Of a stretch of DNA of 64,000 nucleotides, positions 25,114 to 33,712 are shown piece by piece. The stretch is from contig NZ_CANLMP010000002.1 of the NCBI RefSeq assembly GCF_947492405.1, positions 310,001 through 374,000 on the forward strand, written 5' to 3'. The stretch is from an uncultured Aquimarina sp. (GTDB lineage: Bacteria; Bacteroidota; Bacteroidia; Flavobacteriales; Flavobacteriaceae). Each line of letters begins with the position of its first letter. Position 1 is the stretch's first letter. A program made the position numbers and the translations under genes. Under the pieces are notes generated by a model. The model saw only the letters and a list, made by a program, of their open reading frames with translations, ran no database searches and was not told where the DNA came from.

Positions 25114-26382
25114 ATGAAATCAACTATTTTATCCCTAACAATACTAATATTTTTCCCTTCCATAATATTGTCGCAAAATACAATTAACGACGATTCCATG
25201 AAATGGATCAATGGATGGGCTAATTTCGACCCGAATCATGAAGCATATCCACAATCAGATGAAGATATCCCTGCGATAATTGATCAAGACACTCACTTAA
25301 CAAATGATTCCGTTTATTTTCTTTCTGGCAGTGTATATGTCATTAATGGCGCCACACTCTCAATCCAAGAAGGGACAATCATTCGTTGTGATACCAAAAC
25401 TCAAACAAGTCTTGTAGTAAGTAAAGGATCAAAACTAATTGCCAGAGGTCTAAAAGGGCAACCTATTGTATTCACTTCTAACAAATCGCCAAAAGCAAGA
25501 AAAAGTGGTGATTGGGGTGGGATTATAATCTCCGGATCCGGAATTATCAATTCTCCATCCAAAGTGGGCGTTATAGAAGGTGATTTTCTTCCGCAGCATT
25601 CTCTTTATGGAGGAGAAAATAGCGATGAGATGACTACTATTATGACTTATGTACGAATTGAGTATGCAGGAAAAAAAATTAATCAATCAAAAGAACTAAA
25701 TGGCCTATCTTTATATGCTTTAGGAAAAAAATCAATCCTTAATAATATTATGATAAGTCATTCTGCCGATGATTCTTTTGAATTTTTTGGCGGCACTGTA
25801 GATATGAACAATCTTATATCATACAAGGCTAAAGATGATGATTATGATTTCACTTTAGGTTACCAAGGAGAATTATATAATATTATAGCAATTAGACATC
25901 CATATATTTCTGACATCAGCGGTTCTTATGCAATCGAAATAGATGGCTATGATAAAAAATTAGGTATGACATCTCTAGAACTATCTAATGTAGATATAAA
26001 AGATGCTACTTTAATCAATTTATCAGACAGCAGTAATTATCAGCATACCGGAGCGGCAATTTCTTCTAAAAATTTAGCTCGGCTACATGTCGCAGATTCT
26101 AGAATATCTGGTTTTGCCAATGTAGCAAAATTTGACAAATCTTATTCATCTTATGTTAATTTAGAGACATCATTTTCTTTAGAAAATAGTATTTTCAATG
26201 TGCACGATACAAATGTTTTGGTTCCAATAGAACCAAAAAATGAAGTACAAGGACTGCTTAAATATAATATGTTCACGACACAATTTAAAAACGTATCTGA
26301 TTTCTTTGAAAAACCGTTAGATGCTAAAAACCCAAAATTTACGTTAAAACAAGCACGTGACACTTACACGGTCATGCAATAA
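25114..26382 (+). CDS. Secreted beta-helix protein, cassette copy 1
   Basis: 422 residues: signal peptide (about 1-20, ending SIILSQ) and a body of short repeated strands typical of a right-handed parallel beta helix, in the style of Bacteroidota surface proteins with VYVINGATLSIQEGT-type rungs. It shares with copies 2 and 3 the blocks SGDWGGI, VRIEYAG, GLSLY, ADDSFE, GSYAIEIDGYDK, DSRISGF and the ending TYTVMQ. There is no type IX secretion signal domain and no lipobox, so location is periplasmic or outer-face by inference. It is followed after 31 bases by a small secreted protein. Binding partner and function are unknown. Confidence 0.85.
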   Translation: MKSTILSLTILIFFPSIILSQNTINDDSMKWINGWANFDPNHEAYPQSDEDIPAIIDQDTHLTNDSVYFLSGSVYVINGATLSIQEGTIIRCDTKTQTSLVVSKGSKLIARGLKGQPIVFTSNKSPKARKSGDWGGIIISGSGIINSPSKVGVIEGDFLPQHSLYGGENSDEMTTIMTYVRIEYAGKKINQSKELNGLSLYALGKKSILNNIMISHSADDSFEFFGGTVDMNNLISYKAKDDDYDFTLGYQGELYNIIAIRHPYISDISGSYAIEIDGYDKKLGMTSLELSNVDIKDATLINLSDSSNYQHTGAAISSKNLARLHVADSRISGFANVAKFDKSYSSYVNLETSFSLENSIFNVHDTNVLVPIEPKNEVQGLLKYNMFTTQFKNVSDFFEKPLDAKNPKFTLKQARDTYTVMQ

Positions 26383-26413
26383 AACTATTTTTACCTTAAT
26401 TAATATCTTTATA

Positions 26414-26848
26414 ATGAAATCAATTACCTTGTTTCTAGCTCTTTTTTTAACCGCTATAGGTTTTACTCAAACTAAAAAGAATATCTTTTTTGATCAAAGC
26501 ACCTTAATTACTAAATTTCATACTATTGATGAATTAGAAGATTTAAAAAAAGGAGAACTTGTCAAATTATATATAGAACGAGCAAATGAAATTATTACTG
26601 TATTACCTTATATAGCACTTACTAATGAAGCAGATGTAAGTCTTTCTGATATTGGAATTAAAGAAAACTCAGACAATCTAAAACTCCTAAAAAAACATCA
26701 CGAAACGACTACGGAAGCATTTGAGAGTACAGGTAATTTAATAACCGAATTTATACCCTATGCGGATACAGAGAAAATAGTATGGTCTATTCTCTACTAC
26801 GAAGAAATGATTAAAAAAATTCGGATAGGGGTGAACGGGAATTTCTAA
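26414..26848 (+). CDS. Small secreted FHTI-family protein, cassette copy 1
   Basis: 144 residues from the ATG at 26414; an in-frame ATG at 26357 lies inside the preceding gene and would hide the signal peptide. After the signal peptide (ending IGFTQ, about residue 17) comes a mature helical domain with the signature FHTIDELEDLKKGELVKLY, then LSDIGIKE, IPYADTEKI and YYEEMIKKIRIG. The same blocks are in the partners of copies 2 and 3. I do not recognise a described family. It is cotranscribed with the beta-helix gene and followed by a strong terminator, so the two form one unit. Confidence 0.8.
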   Translation: MKSITLFLALFLTAIGFTQTKKNIFFDQSTLITKFHTIDELEDLKKGELVKLYIERANEIITVLPYIALTNEADVSLSDIGIKENSDNLKLLKKHHETTTEAFESTGNLITEFIPYADTEKIVWSILYYEEMIKKIRIGVNGNF

Positions 26849-26870
26849 AATCCACATTCCATAATTTACA

Positions 26871-26901
26871 AAAACAGCCACTTAGGGCTGTTTTTTTGTT
26901 T
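26871..26901 (+). terminator. Terminator after cassette copy 1
   Basis: AAAACAGCC-ACTTAG-GGCTGTTTT followed by further T residues, 22 bases after the small gene. It ends the first cassette transcript. Confidence 0.9.
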
Positions 26902-27130
26902 TTACACAAGTCTATCTATTTAAAAATAAGCGGATTAAAACAAAAACAAGTAGTAACATTTTATAACTTATTATTATTTCAACTTTTACAAAAAAATGTT
27001 AATAAATCATTTTTCATGTAATCTTCATCCCATTTCACCGAACTAAATGGAGTACTAACAAACGAATTTTAATTTTTGGATGAATAATCCAATGTGGTTT
27101 AACAAAGTGTGAGACTAAAAAAATGAAGTT

Positions 27131-28387
27131 ATGAAAAAAAGAGAACTGTTAAGCATATTTTTATTTATTGCAATTTCGATTTCGGGATTATCTCAAAGCA
27201 ACTTTAATCCTAATAATATGAAGTGGACCAGGGATTGGACCAATTTTGAACCAAACAAAACCAATTATCTTACCCACGATGAACAATTACCTAATATTAT
27301 AAACAAAGACACCTATCTAAGAAGTGACATTGTTTATCTAATGTCTGGAGACGTGTATGTAACTAACAATGCTACATTAACTATACAAGAAGGAACTCTT
27401 ATAAAAGCAGATACAGAAAAGTCTACGAATCTAATTGTTACCAAAGGAGCTAAACTAATTGCAGATGGTAGCAAAGCTTTGCCGATAGTATTTACGTCTA
27501 ACAAATCCCGTAACTCTAGAAAAAGTGGTGACTGGGGTGGAATTACTATTATCGGTTCGGGTAAAGCAAACACTATAGAAGGAGAAGGAACTATAAAAGG
27601 AAAATTCAATCCGTTATATAGCATATTTGGTGGAAATAATATTGATGAAGAAACTACAATTTTAAGATATGTTAGAATTGAATACGCGGGTAAATCTACA
27701 AATGGGCTTTCATTATATACGCTTGGGAATCAATCGATAGTAGAAAATATTATGGTAAGTTATTCTGCAGATGACTCCTTTGAATGGCATGGTGGAGCAT
27801 CTAAAGCTAAAAATCTTATTTCTTTTAAATCTAATGATGATGATTTTGACTTTACACAGGGGTATAGAGGTGAACTTATAAATATTCTAGCTATTAAGCA
27901 CCCATATATTACAAGCAATAACGGATCTTACGCAATAGAAGTAGATGGTTATAATAAAAACTTAGGATTTGAAAATTCGAAAATATTATCTAGTATTGAC
28001 ATCACAGGAGCAACGTTGATCACCTTGGTGAATGAAAGCAATTATTATCATTCCAGAGCGGCAATATCTATAAACAACCTTGGTGAATTATATCTAAATG
28101 ACTCCAATATATCAGGATTTTCTGATGTAGTTAAATTAGACAAATCTTTCTCAACTCTTAAGATGATAGAAACAGCTTTTAAGCTTGATAATAGCTTTTT
28201 TAACGTGCATAATGAAGGGGTTATTACTCATCACAATATAACTGGTGACACATTCAATTTACTTAAATATAACCGATTTACTAAAGATTTTCAGCAACCT
28301 GAAGAGGTTTTTAGCAACCCCTTAGATAATGCTCATCCAGATTTTACATTAAAAAATTCATTAAACAACTATATGGTAGTTCAATAA
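27131..28387 (+). CDS. Secreted beta-helix protein, cassette copy 2
   Basis: 418 residues, a paralogue of the proteins at 25114 and 29330. The signal peptide ends near residue 21 (ISGLSQ). The repeat rungs (VYVTNNATLTIQEGT, KLIADGSKALPIVFTSN), SGDWGGITIIGSG, VRIEYAG, ADDSFEWHGG, DDDFDFTQGYRGEL, GSYAIEVDGYNK and the end NYMVVQ are conserved. Its sequence has diverged from copy 1 over the whole length, so the duplication is not recent. The small partner follows after 27 bases. A TTGGAT-N5-ATCCAA palindrome lies at 27076-27092, before the start. Function unknown. Confidence 0.85.
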   Translation: MKKRELLSIFLFIAISISGLSQSNFNPNNMKWTRDWTNFEPNKTNYLTHDEQLPNIINKDTYLRSDIVYLMSGDVYVTNNATLTIQEGTLIKADTEKSTNLIVTKGAKLIADGSKALPIVFTSNKSRNSRKSGDWGGITIIGSGKANTIEGEGTIKGKFNPLYSIFGGNNIDEETTILRYVRIEYAGKSTNGLSLYTLGNQSIVENIMVSYSADDSFEWHGGASKAKNLISFKSNDDDFDFTQGYRGELINILAIKHPYITSNNGSYAIEVDGYNKNLGFENSKILSSIDITGATLITLVNESNYYHSRAAISINNLGELYLNDSNISGFSDVVKLDKSFSTLKMIETAFKLDNSFFNVHNEGVITHHNITGDTFNLLKYNRFTKDFQQPEEVFSNPLDNAHPDFTLKNSLNNYMVVQ

Positions 28388-28414
28388 ACTACACTTACAT
28401 CAAAAACTAACATC

Positions 28415-28855
28415 ATGAAAAAAATAATTACTTTATTACTAATAACATTTGCAATAAGCACTACAAGCGGGCAAACAAAGAAAAAGGGAGTTTTTTTTGA
28501 TAACAGCAAACTGATTAATAGATTTCATACTATTGATGAATTACAAGATCTTAATAAAGGAGCGTTAATAGAACTATATCTGGAACGTGCTAGAGAAATT
28601 TTTGTAGTGCTACCTTATTTATCGTTAACCAATAAACCTGGAACCAGTCTTAGTGACGTAGGTATCAAAGAAGATTCTGATAAAATCAAAATAGTAGAGA
28701 AAAATAATGAAATAGCAGATAGAGCATTTGTTTATTCTACAAACACTATAAAAGAACTAGTTCCTTATTCTGATACAGATAAGATTATCTGGGCAGTATT
28801 ATATTTTGAAGAAATGATTAAAAAGATGCGATTAGGTAAGGAAGGGAATATTTAG
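28415..28855 (+). CDS. Small secreted FHTI-family protein, cassette copy 2
   Basis: 146 residues. Signal peptide to about residue 19 (STTSGQ), then GVFFDNSKLINRFHTIDELQDLNKG, ERAREIFVVLPYLSLTN, LSDVGIKEDS, LVPYSDTDKI and YFEEMIKKMRLG. These blocks align without gaps with the partners at 26414 and 30693. Most likely an all-helical extracytoplasmic protein. Located 27 bases after its beta-helix gene, so they are cotranscribed; no clear terminator follows. Function unknown. Confidence 0.8.
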   Translation: MKKIITLLLITFAISTTSGQTKKKGVFFDNSKLINRFHTIDELQDLNKGALIELYLERAREIFVVLPYLSLTNKPGTSLSDVGIKEDSDKIKIVEKNNEIADRAFVYSTNTIKELVPYSDTDKIIWAVLYFEEMIKKMRLGKEGNI

Positions 28856-29329
28856 ACCTTCATTTTAATAAATAACAAATTAAAAACAAATCGATTAACT
28901 ACATAAAAAACTGTCATACGACTTCATAATTTTGTTTATTTCTGAATTTTAAAATTCAAACATCTATATAAAACGCGAAAATTTGCAATAAAATAAGAAA
29001 AAGGCAAAAACTCATAAATAACTGTTTATCAATTATTTAAAATAAACAATAATCTCTTCAAAAAAATAATTCACAACTAAATACATTTTTGTTTATCATT
29101 TATCTATAAAAAATAAACAATTATTAAATTATTGATAATCAACGACATAAAACCCTATTAAGTAGGAATTATACTCTTAAAGTTTTATTAAATTAATTAA
29201 AAAAAACGACGAACGTACATATTTTACGGAAAACCCGTAACCTAGTCTTCAAAAAGTATCTTAACTTAGTGACTTCGAAAAAAGAAGAAAGAATTTTCTT
29301 CCTATTTATAACCCCAAAATAAAACTTTT
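28856..29329. promoter_or_regulatory. 474-bp upstream region of cassette copy 3 with repeated TGTTTAT sites
   Basis: No gene is supported. TGTTTAT occurs at 28933-28939, 29023-29029 and 29090-29096; the last two are each paired with ATAAACA (29042-29048 and 29113-29119), giving two inverted repeats whose centres are 69 bp apart. This pattern suggests binding by a dimeric regulator controlling the third cassette. The corresponding regions of copies 1 and 2 lack this motif. Confidence 0.5.
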
Positions 29330-30604
29330 ATGAAACTAAGATGCGCCTTGACTACATGTCTCCTACTAACTATTACTGTTCTAACATCTAATGCACAAGA
29401 TTTTAATGGTAACGATAGTAAATGGATAAAAGGCTGGACCAACTTCACTCCCAACACCACAAACTATCCTGAAGCAGACGAAAAACTTCCAAATATAATA
29501 GCAGATGATACGTATTTAAATAATGATACTGTATACTTACTTTCTGGAGATGTATATGTTATTGGCAATGCTACACTAACAATACAGGAAGGAACTGTTA
29601 TCAGAGGTGATCATGAAAACCCTGCAAACCTAATCATAACAAGAGGTTCTAAATTGATTGCAGTTGGATCTGAAGCTTATCCTATCGTTTTTACATCTAA
29701 CAAAGCTCCTAAATCAAGAGCTAGTGGAGATTGGGGTGGAATCATAATAGCTGGTTCCGGAAGAGTAAATTCAGTATCTGGTAATGGTGTAATTAAAGGA
29801 AACTTTAATCCTCAGTATTCTGTATACGGAGGAAGTGATCAAAACGAACAAACTTCAATTTTAAGATATGTTCGAATAGAATTTCCTGGTAATAAAACTA
29901 AAAGAAGCGAAAACTCTAATGGACTATCTCTATTCGGAATAGGGACTGCTTCAATCATAGATCATGTTATGGTTAGCTATTCTGGTCAGGATTCATTTAA
30001 CTGGACCGGAGGAAATAATAATATGAGAAATATGCTTTCTTACAAAGCAGAAGATGATGATTTTCAAATTTCTGAAGGTTTTAAAGGAGACCTAGACTAT
30101 TTAATGGCTATTCGTCACCCATATATTAACAGTCCAAAAGGATCATATGCAATAGAAATTGACGGTTATGATAAAAATTCTGGATACTTGAAACCTAATG
30201 CTATTACGGATGTAACCATTACTAATTCCACTTTTGTAAATCTTTCTGACAAAACCAATTATATACATACATCATCAGCTATTTCTGCAGCAAATTCTGC
30301 TTTAGTATACATACACAACTCTAAAATATCTGGTTTTTTAAATGTGGTAAAATTCGATGATTCTTATACATCCCTTGCTGTTTTGGAAAGAGCTTTTAAA
30401 ATGGACAATAGTTTTTTTAATATACACGGAGAAGGCGTAGAAGTTAGCTATAAGCCTAACAATGGGGTAATGAATGTTCTAAAGTATAATAGATTCACTA
30501 AAGATTTTGTAAGTGTAGATAACCTTTTTGAAGATCCTACAAGCAAATCAGCTCCAAAATTTCAGCTTAAGAAGGCAATGAATAATTATATGGTAATGCA
30601 ATAA
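29330..30604 (+). CDS. Secreted beta-helix protein, cassette copy 3
   Basis: 424 residues, paralogue of 25114 and 27131. Signal peptide ends near residue 22 (LTSNAQ). Conserved blocks: VYVIGNATLTIQEGT, KAPKSRASGDWGGIIIAGSG, LRYVRIEFPG, GLSLFG, DDDFQISEGFKGDL, GSYAIEIDGYDKN, SKISGFLNVVKFDDSY and the end NYMVMQ. All three paralogues lack any secretion sorting domain and any catalytic-looking motif. An 88-base gap separates it from its small partner. It stands behind a longer upstream region than its sisters. Function unknown; adhesion or ligand binding is a guess from the fold. Confidence 0.85.
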   Translation: MKLRCALTTCLLLTITVLTSNAQDFNGNDSKWIKGWTNFTPNTTNYPEADEKLPNIIADDTYLNNDTVYLLSGDVYVIGNATLTIQEGTVIRGDHENPANLIITRGSKLIAVGSEAYPIVFTSNKAPKSRASGDWGGIIIAGSGRVNSVSGNGVIKGNFNPQYSVYGGSDQNEQTSILRYVRIEFPGNKTKRSENSNGLSLFGIGTASIIDHVMVSYSGQDSFNWTGGNNNMRNMLSYKAEDDDFQISEGFKGDLDYLMAIRHPYINSPKGSYAIEIDGYDKNSGYLKPNAITDVTITNSTFVNLSDKTNYIHTSSAISAANSALVYIHNSKISGFLNVVKFDDSYTSLAVLERAFKMDNSFFNIHGEGVEVSYKPNNGVMNVLKYNRFTKDFVSVDNLFEDPTSKSAPKFQLKKAMNNYMVMQ

Positions 30605-30692
30605 GTGTCACTTTTTCAATAATAAAATAATACTTTTTTTGTTCCGGATCCCCTAAATCCAACAAATGAATTTTAATACTACAGTATAAATT

Positions 30693-31139
30693 ATGCTTAA
30701 TTCAAAATTATTAATAGGTTTCATCTTTTTTCTATTTTTCCAATATACGAATGCCCAGGAAAAAGATGAAGCCATTTTTTTTGTTAAAAAAGATCAAATC
30801 ACCAAATTTCATACAATAAATGATCTAGAAAATTTAAAAAAAGGACAGCTTATCAAATTATATCAGGATCGAGTTAGAGAAATTGTAACTGTAATTCCAT
30901 TTTTATCTCTAACCAATGAACCTGGAGTTCGGTTAGGCGATTTAGGAATTAAGGAGGATTCTGGTCATGTAAAATCACTTAAGAAAAGTAATGAAGCTAC
31001 TAAAGAGGCTATAGATATAGCACAAACTTCTATTGAAGAGCTTGTGCCCTATGCAGACACCGAAAAAATTATATTAACAATCCTTTATTACGAGGAAATT
31101 ATTAAAAAAATGAGAATCGGAGTTACTAGAAGTTTTTAA
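30693..31139 (+). CDS. Small secreted FHTI-family protein, cassette copy 3
   Basis: 148 residues. Signal peptide to about residue 21 (FQYTNAQ), then IFFVKKDQITKFHTINDLENLKKG, DRVREIVTVIPFLSLTN, LGDLGIKEDS, LVPYADTEKI and YYEEIIKKMRIG, matching the two paralogues. The start ATG at 30693 is preceded by an 88-base gap after the beta-helix gene, so it may also be transcribed alone. A strong terminator follows at 31183. Function unknown. Confidence 0.8.
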   Translation: MLNSKLLIGFIFFLFFQYTNAQEKDEAIFFVKKDQITKFHTINDLENLKKGQLIKLYQDRVREIVTVIPFLSLTNEPGVRLGDLGIKEDSGHVKSLKKSNEATKEAIDIAQTSIEELVPYADTEKIILTILYYEEIIKKMRIGVTRSF

Positions 31140-31182
31140 ATCAACTGTTAAACACACAAACTACAACTATTATAAGCATCAC

Positions 31183-31222
31183 AAAAAGAAGCGATAATTT
31201 AAAAAATTATCGCTTCTTTTTA
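31183..31222. terminator. Strong terminator after cassette copy 3
   Basis: An 18-bp stem around GAAGCGATAATTT with an AAA loop and the matching AAATTATCGCTTC arm, flanked by A and T runs. It closes the three-cassette region. Confidence 0.95.
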
Positions 31223-31281
31223 ATTACACACAATACACTTAATTAATGTAAGGGTAGTTATAAAATTACTACTAAAGCCAT

Positions 31282-31914
31282 ATGATCGCATTCTATCTTA
31301 TCCTAGGAATCTTAACCTCAGTTGCTGGCGCTTTACCTCTGGGTGCAGTTAATATTGCTGTAATCAACACAACAATTAAAGAAGATACTAGAAAAGCATT
31401 CCGTATTGCATTAGCAGCAGGTATCGGAGAAGTATTATTAGCTCTTTTTGCTTTACACTGTAGTATGGAACTCACTGGGTTTTTCGAAAACAACCGATGG
31501 ATTCAATTAGTGATTATTTCTATATTTTTAGCAATCGGTATTTATTTTCTAGTACGAAAAAACAAAAAAGAAATGAATGAGAAAACACCTAAAATTAAGT
31601 TAGGGAAATCTAAATTCATAACCGGTTTTTCTCTTGCATTTTTAAACCCTCCAGTAATTCTATATTGGATAATAGCGATATCCTTAACAAACAAGCATCT
31701 TTTCGAACTCACATTATATACTCCTATTGTTGCCTTATTTCTTTTCTTTTCAGGAATATATCTTGGTAAAATTGGCACATTGTATCTATATAGTCAATGG
31801 GGAAATAAGATGGCTCAAAAATCTAATAATTCTAAAACCAAATTATTCAAAATTATTGGTATAGCACTCATAGTCATTTCTTTTGTTCAAGGAATAAAAT
31901 TCTTAGTAGCGTAA
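31282..31914 (+). CDS. LysE-family amino acid exporter
   Basis: 210 residues and about six membrane helices. The LysE start SVAGALPLGAVNIAVINTTI (residues 13-32) and the central GFSLAFLNPPVILYWI near 116 are typical. LysE/RhtB proteins export amino acids or related compounds out of the cell across the inner membrane. The exported compound cannot be deduced; a PLP decarboxylase gene follows, but over 340 bases away. Confidence 0.9.
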   Translation: MIAFYLILGILTSVAGALPLGAVNIAVINTTIKEDTRKAFRIALAAGIGEVLLALFALHCSMELTGFFENNRWIQLVIISIFLAIGIYFLVRKNKKEMNEKTPKIKLGKSKFITGFSLAFLNPPVILYWIIAISLTNKHLFELTLYTPIVALFLFFSGIYLGKIGTLYLYSQWGNKMAQKSNNSKTKLFKIIGIALIVISFVQGIKFLVA

Positions 31915-32257
31915 TTCTCTTTTTTTTTAAACATTCAATATATTTCTATTCATTCGTTTTAACACCCTTCTAAACAAAAGCTATAATATATAGTCAAAAA
32001 CGAACAATAAGAATTAAGAGACATTTTTGCGCTACCCTATTAAAAGATTAAGATTTTATTAAAAAACAGAAAAATATTTTTACGTATCACCGTAATCTTA
32101 ATTGCAATGTATTTGTCAATATTATGATGAGGCAACCTCATAGATATTTCTTATTGCTGCATTCTAAAAGAAGAATACCTTTTTTTAATAAATATATACT
32201 AGTAGATACTTCTTGAAATCGTATATTTTTGCAAATAAAGTAGGTAAAAAGATCCCA
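31915..32257. other. Intergenic before the PLP decarboxylase, 343 bp
   Basis: No gene is supported. ATGAGG-CAA-CCTCAT (32127-32141) is a short perfect palindrome and candidate operator. The -7 box TATTTTTG at 32224-32231 lies 26 bases before the decarboxylase start, which helps choose that start. Confidence 0.5.
32224..32231 (+). promoter_or_regulatory. -7 box of PLP decarboxylase gene
   Basis: TATTTTTG matches TAnnTTTG; the ATG at 32258 begins 26 bases later. An in-frame TTG at 32213 lies upstream of this box and so is unlikely to be the translation start. Confidence 0.6.
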
Positions 32258-33712
32258 ATGAAAGAAAATAACCTCAACGCTAAACTAGAGTTATCTAAAG
32301 AAGATATGAAACAATATGGTTATACAATTATAGATCATATTGTAGAACATTTTGACACTCAAGACTCTAAAAAACCAGTAGCAATAGCTACTAGAGAGGA
32401 AATGGATAGCTTATTAACAGAAGATATACCACATCACTCTACAGAAGCCAATGAAGTTCTTAATTTTGTGATGGAAAATGTTATTCCGCAAAGCACTATT
32501 GTATCACACCCTAAATCATTTTCTTTCGTACCAGGTCCAAGTAATTACATCAGTGCGATGGCAGATACCATTGCTACTGGCTTCAACATTTTCTCTGGTG
32601 GCTGGGCGGCATCACCGGGAGCTGCAGAATTAGAAATACTTACGATGAACTGGCTATTAGAAATTTTTGGATTTGGCACTAAAGAAGGAGGAGGTATTTT
32701 TACAAGTGGAGGATCCATGGCCAACCTTACTGCATTAGTAACTGCCAGAAGAATAAAATGTGGAGATGATTTTTCTAAAGCAGTGATTTACTTATCAGAT
32801 CAGGCGCACTCTTCTAACATAAAAGCGATTAAAGTAATAGGCTTTAAAAAGAGTCAAATAAGAATTATACCTACAGATCTGGAATTCAAAATATCTCTTA
32901 ATAAATTAAAAAATGCTATCGCTAAGGATCGTCTTCAAGGGCTAGAACCTTTTTGTCTAATCGCCTCTGCAGGTACTACAAACACAGGAACAGTAGATCC
33001 ATTAGATGAAATGGCTAAAATTTGTGCTGAAGAAAAATTATGGTTCCACATTGATGGAGCTTATGGCGGTGCAGCCATACTGGCCAACAACGGAAAAGAG
33101 TTATTAAAAGGCATTGAAAAAGCCGACTCTCTAACAGTCGATCCTCACAAATGGTTTTTTCAACCTTATGAAATGGGTTGTTTATTAGTTAAGGATCATA
33201 ATTGGCTTAGCGGAACCTTCAGCGAAAAACCCGAATATCTAAGGGATGTAGAAGGCAATGAATCTGAAATTAACTTTTATGATCACGGTATTCAATTAAC
33301 TCGTAGGTTTAGAGCATTAAAGTTTTACATGTCATTAAAGACATTTGGTTTGGATTCTTTTAAAAAGGCAATTCAATACAATATAGAATTAGCCGACCAA
33401 ACCGAAAGTTTATTAAGAAAAAGTCCTAAATGGGAAGTAATATCGCCTGCGACTTTAGCAGTAATAAATTTTAGATATAATCCTATTGATAAAAATTTCT
33501 CAGAAAAAGAAATCGACATAATAAATCAAAAAATTTCTGAAAAAATGATTAATTCTAGAGAAGCCTTATTAGTCACTACTGTACTTTTAGGCCAAGTAGT
33601 ATTAAGAATGTGTTTAATCAATCCTAGAACAACTATGGATCATATTAAAGAAACTATCGAGCAATGCGAATTATATGGAAATGAAGTATTAGCTATAGAA
33701 AACGCTAATTAA
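32258..33712 (+). CDS. PLP-dependent amino acid decarboxylase, group II
   Basis: 484 residues from the ATG at 32258, which lies after the promoter box; a TTG at 32213 would add 15 residues ahead of it. The fold-type I decarboxylase motifs are visible: FTSGGSMANLTAL near 149, HIDGAYGG near 270 and the PLP-binding Lys in VDPHKWFF near 304. Group II enzymes remove the carboxyl group from aromatic amino acids, glutamate, aspartate or histidine; the substrate is not fixed by the sequence. Cytoplasmic. Its stop overlaps the DUF2797 stop by four bases, so the two genes converge. A LysE exporter lies upstream. Confidence 0.9.
   Translation: MKENNLNAKLELSKEDMKQYGYTIIDHIVEHFDTQDSKKPVAIATREEMDSLLTEDIPHHSTEANEVLNFVMENVIPQSTIVSHPKSFSFVPGPSNYISAMADTIATGFNIFSGGWAASPGAAELEILTMNWLLEIFGFGTKEGGGIFTSGGSMANLTALVTARRIKCGDDFSKAVIYLSDQAHSSNIKAIKVIGFKKSQIRIIPTDLEFKISLNKLKNAIAKDRLQGLEPFCLIASAGTTNTGTVDPLDEMAKICAEEKLWFHIDGAYGGAAILANNGKELLKGIEKADSLTVDPHKWFFQPYEMGCLLVKDHNWLSGTFSEKPEYLRDVEGNESEINFYDHGIQLTRRFRALKFYMSLKTFGLDSFKKAIQYNIELADQTESLLRKSPKWEVISPATLAVINFRYNPIDKNFSEKEIDIINQKISEKMINSREALLVTTVLLGQVVLRMCLINPRTTMDHIKETIEQCELYGNEVLAIENAN

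Noticed and set aside
25114..31139. Toxin-immunity or contact-dependent inhibition system with three copies
   Set aside because: Both proteins carry signal peptides, and no toxin domain or export signal is visible; the pair is better described as unknown secreted partners.
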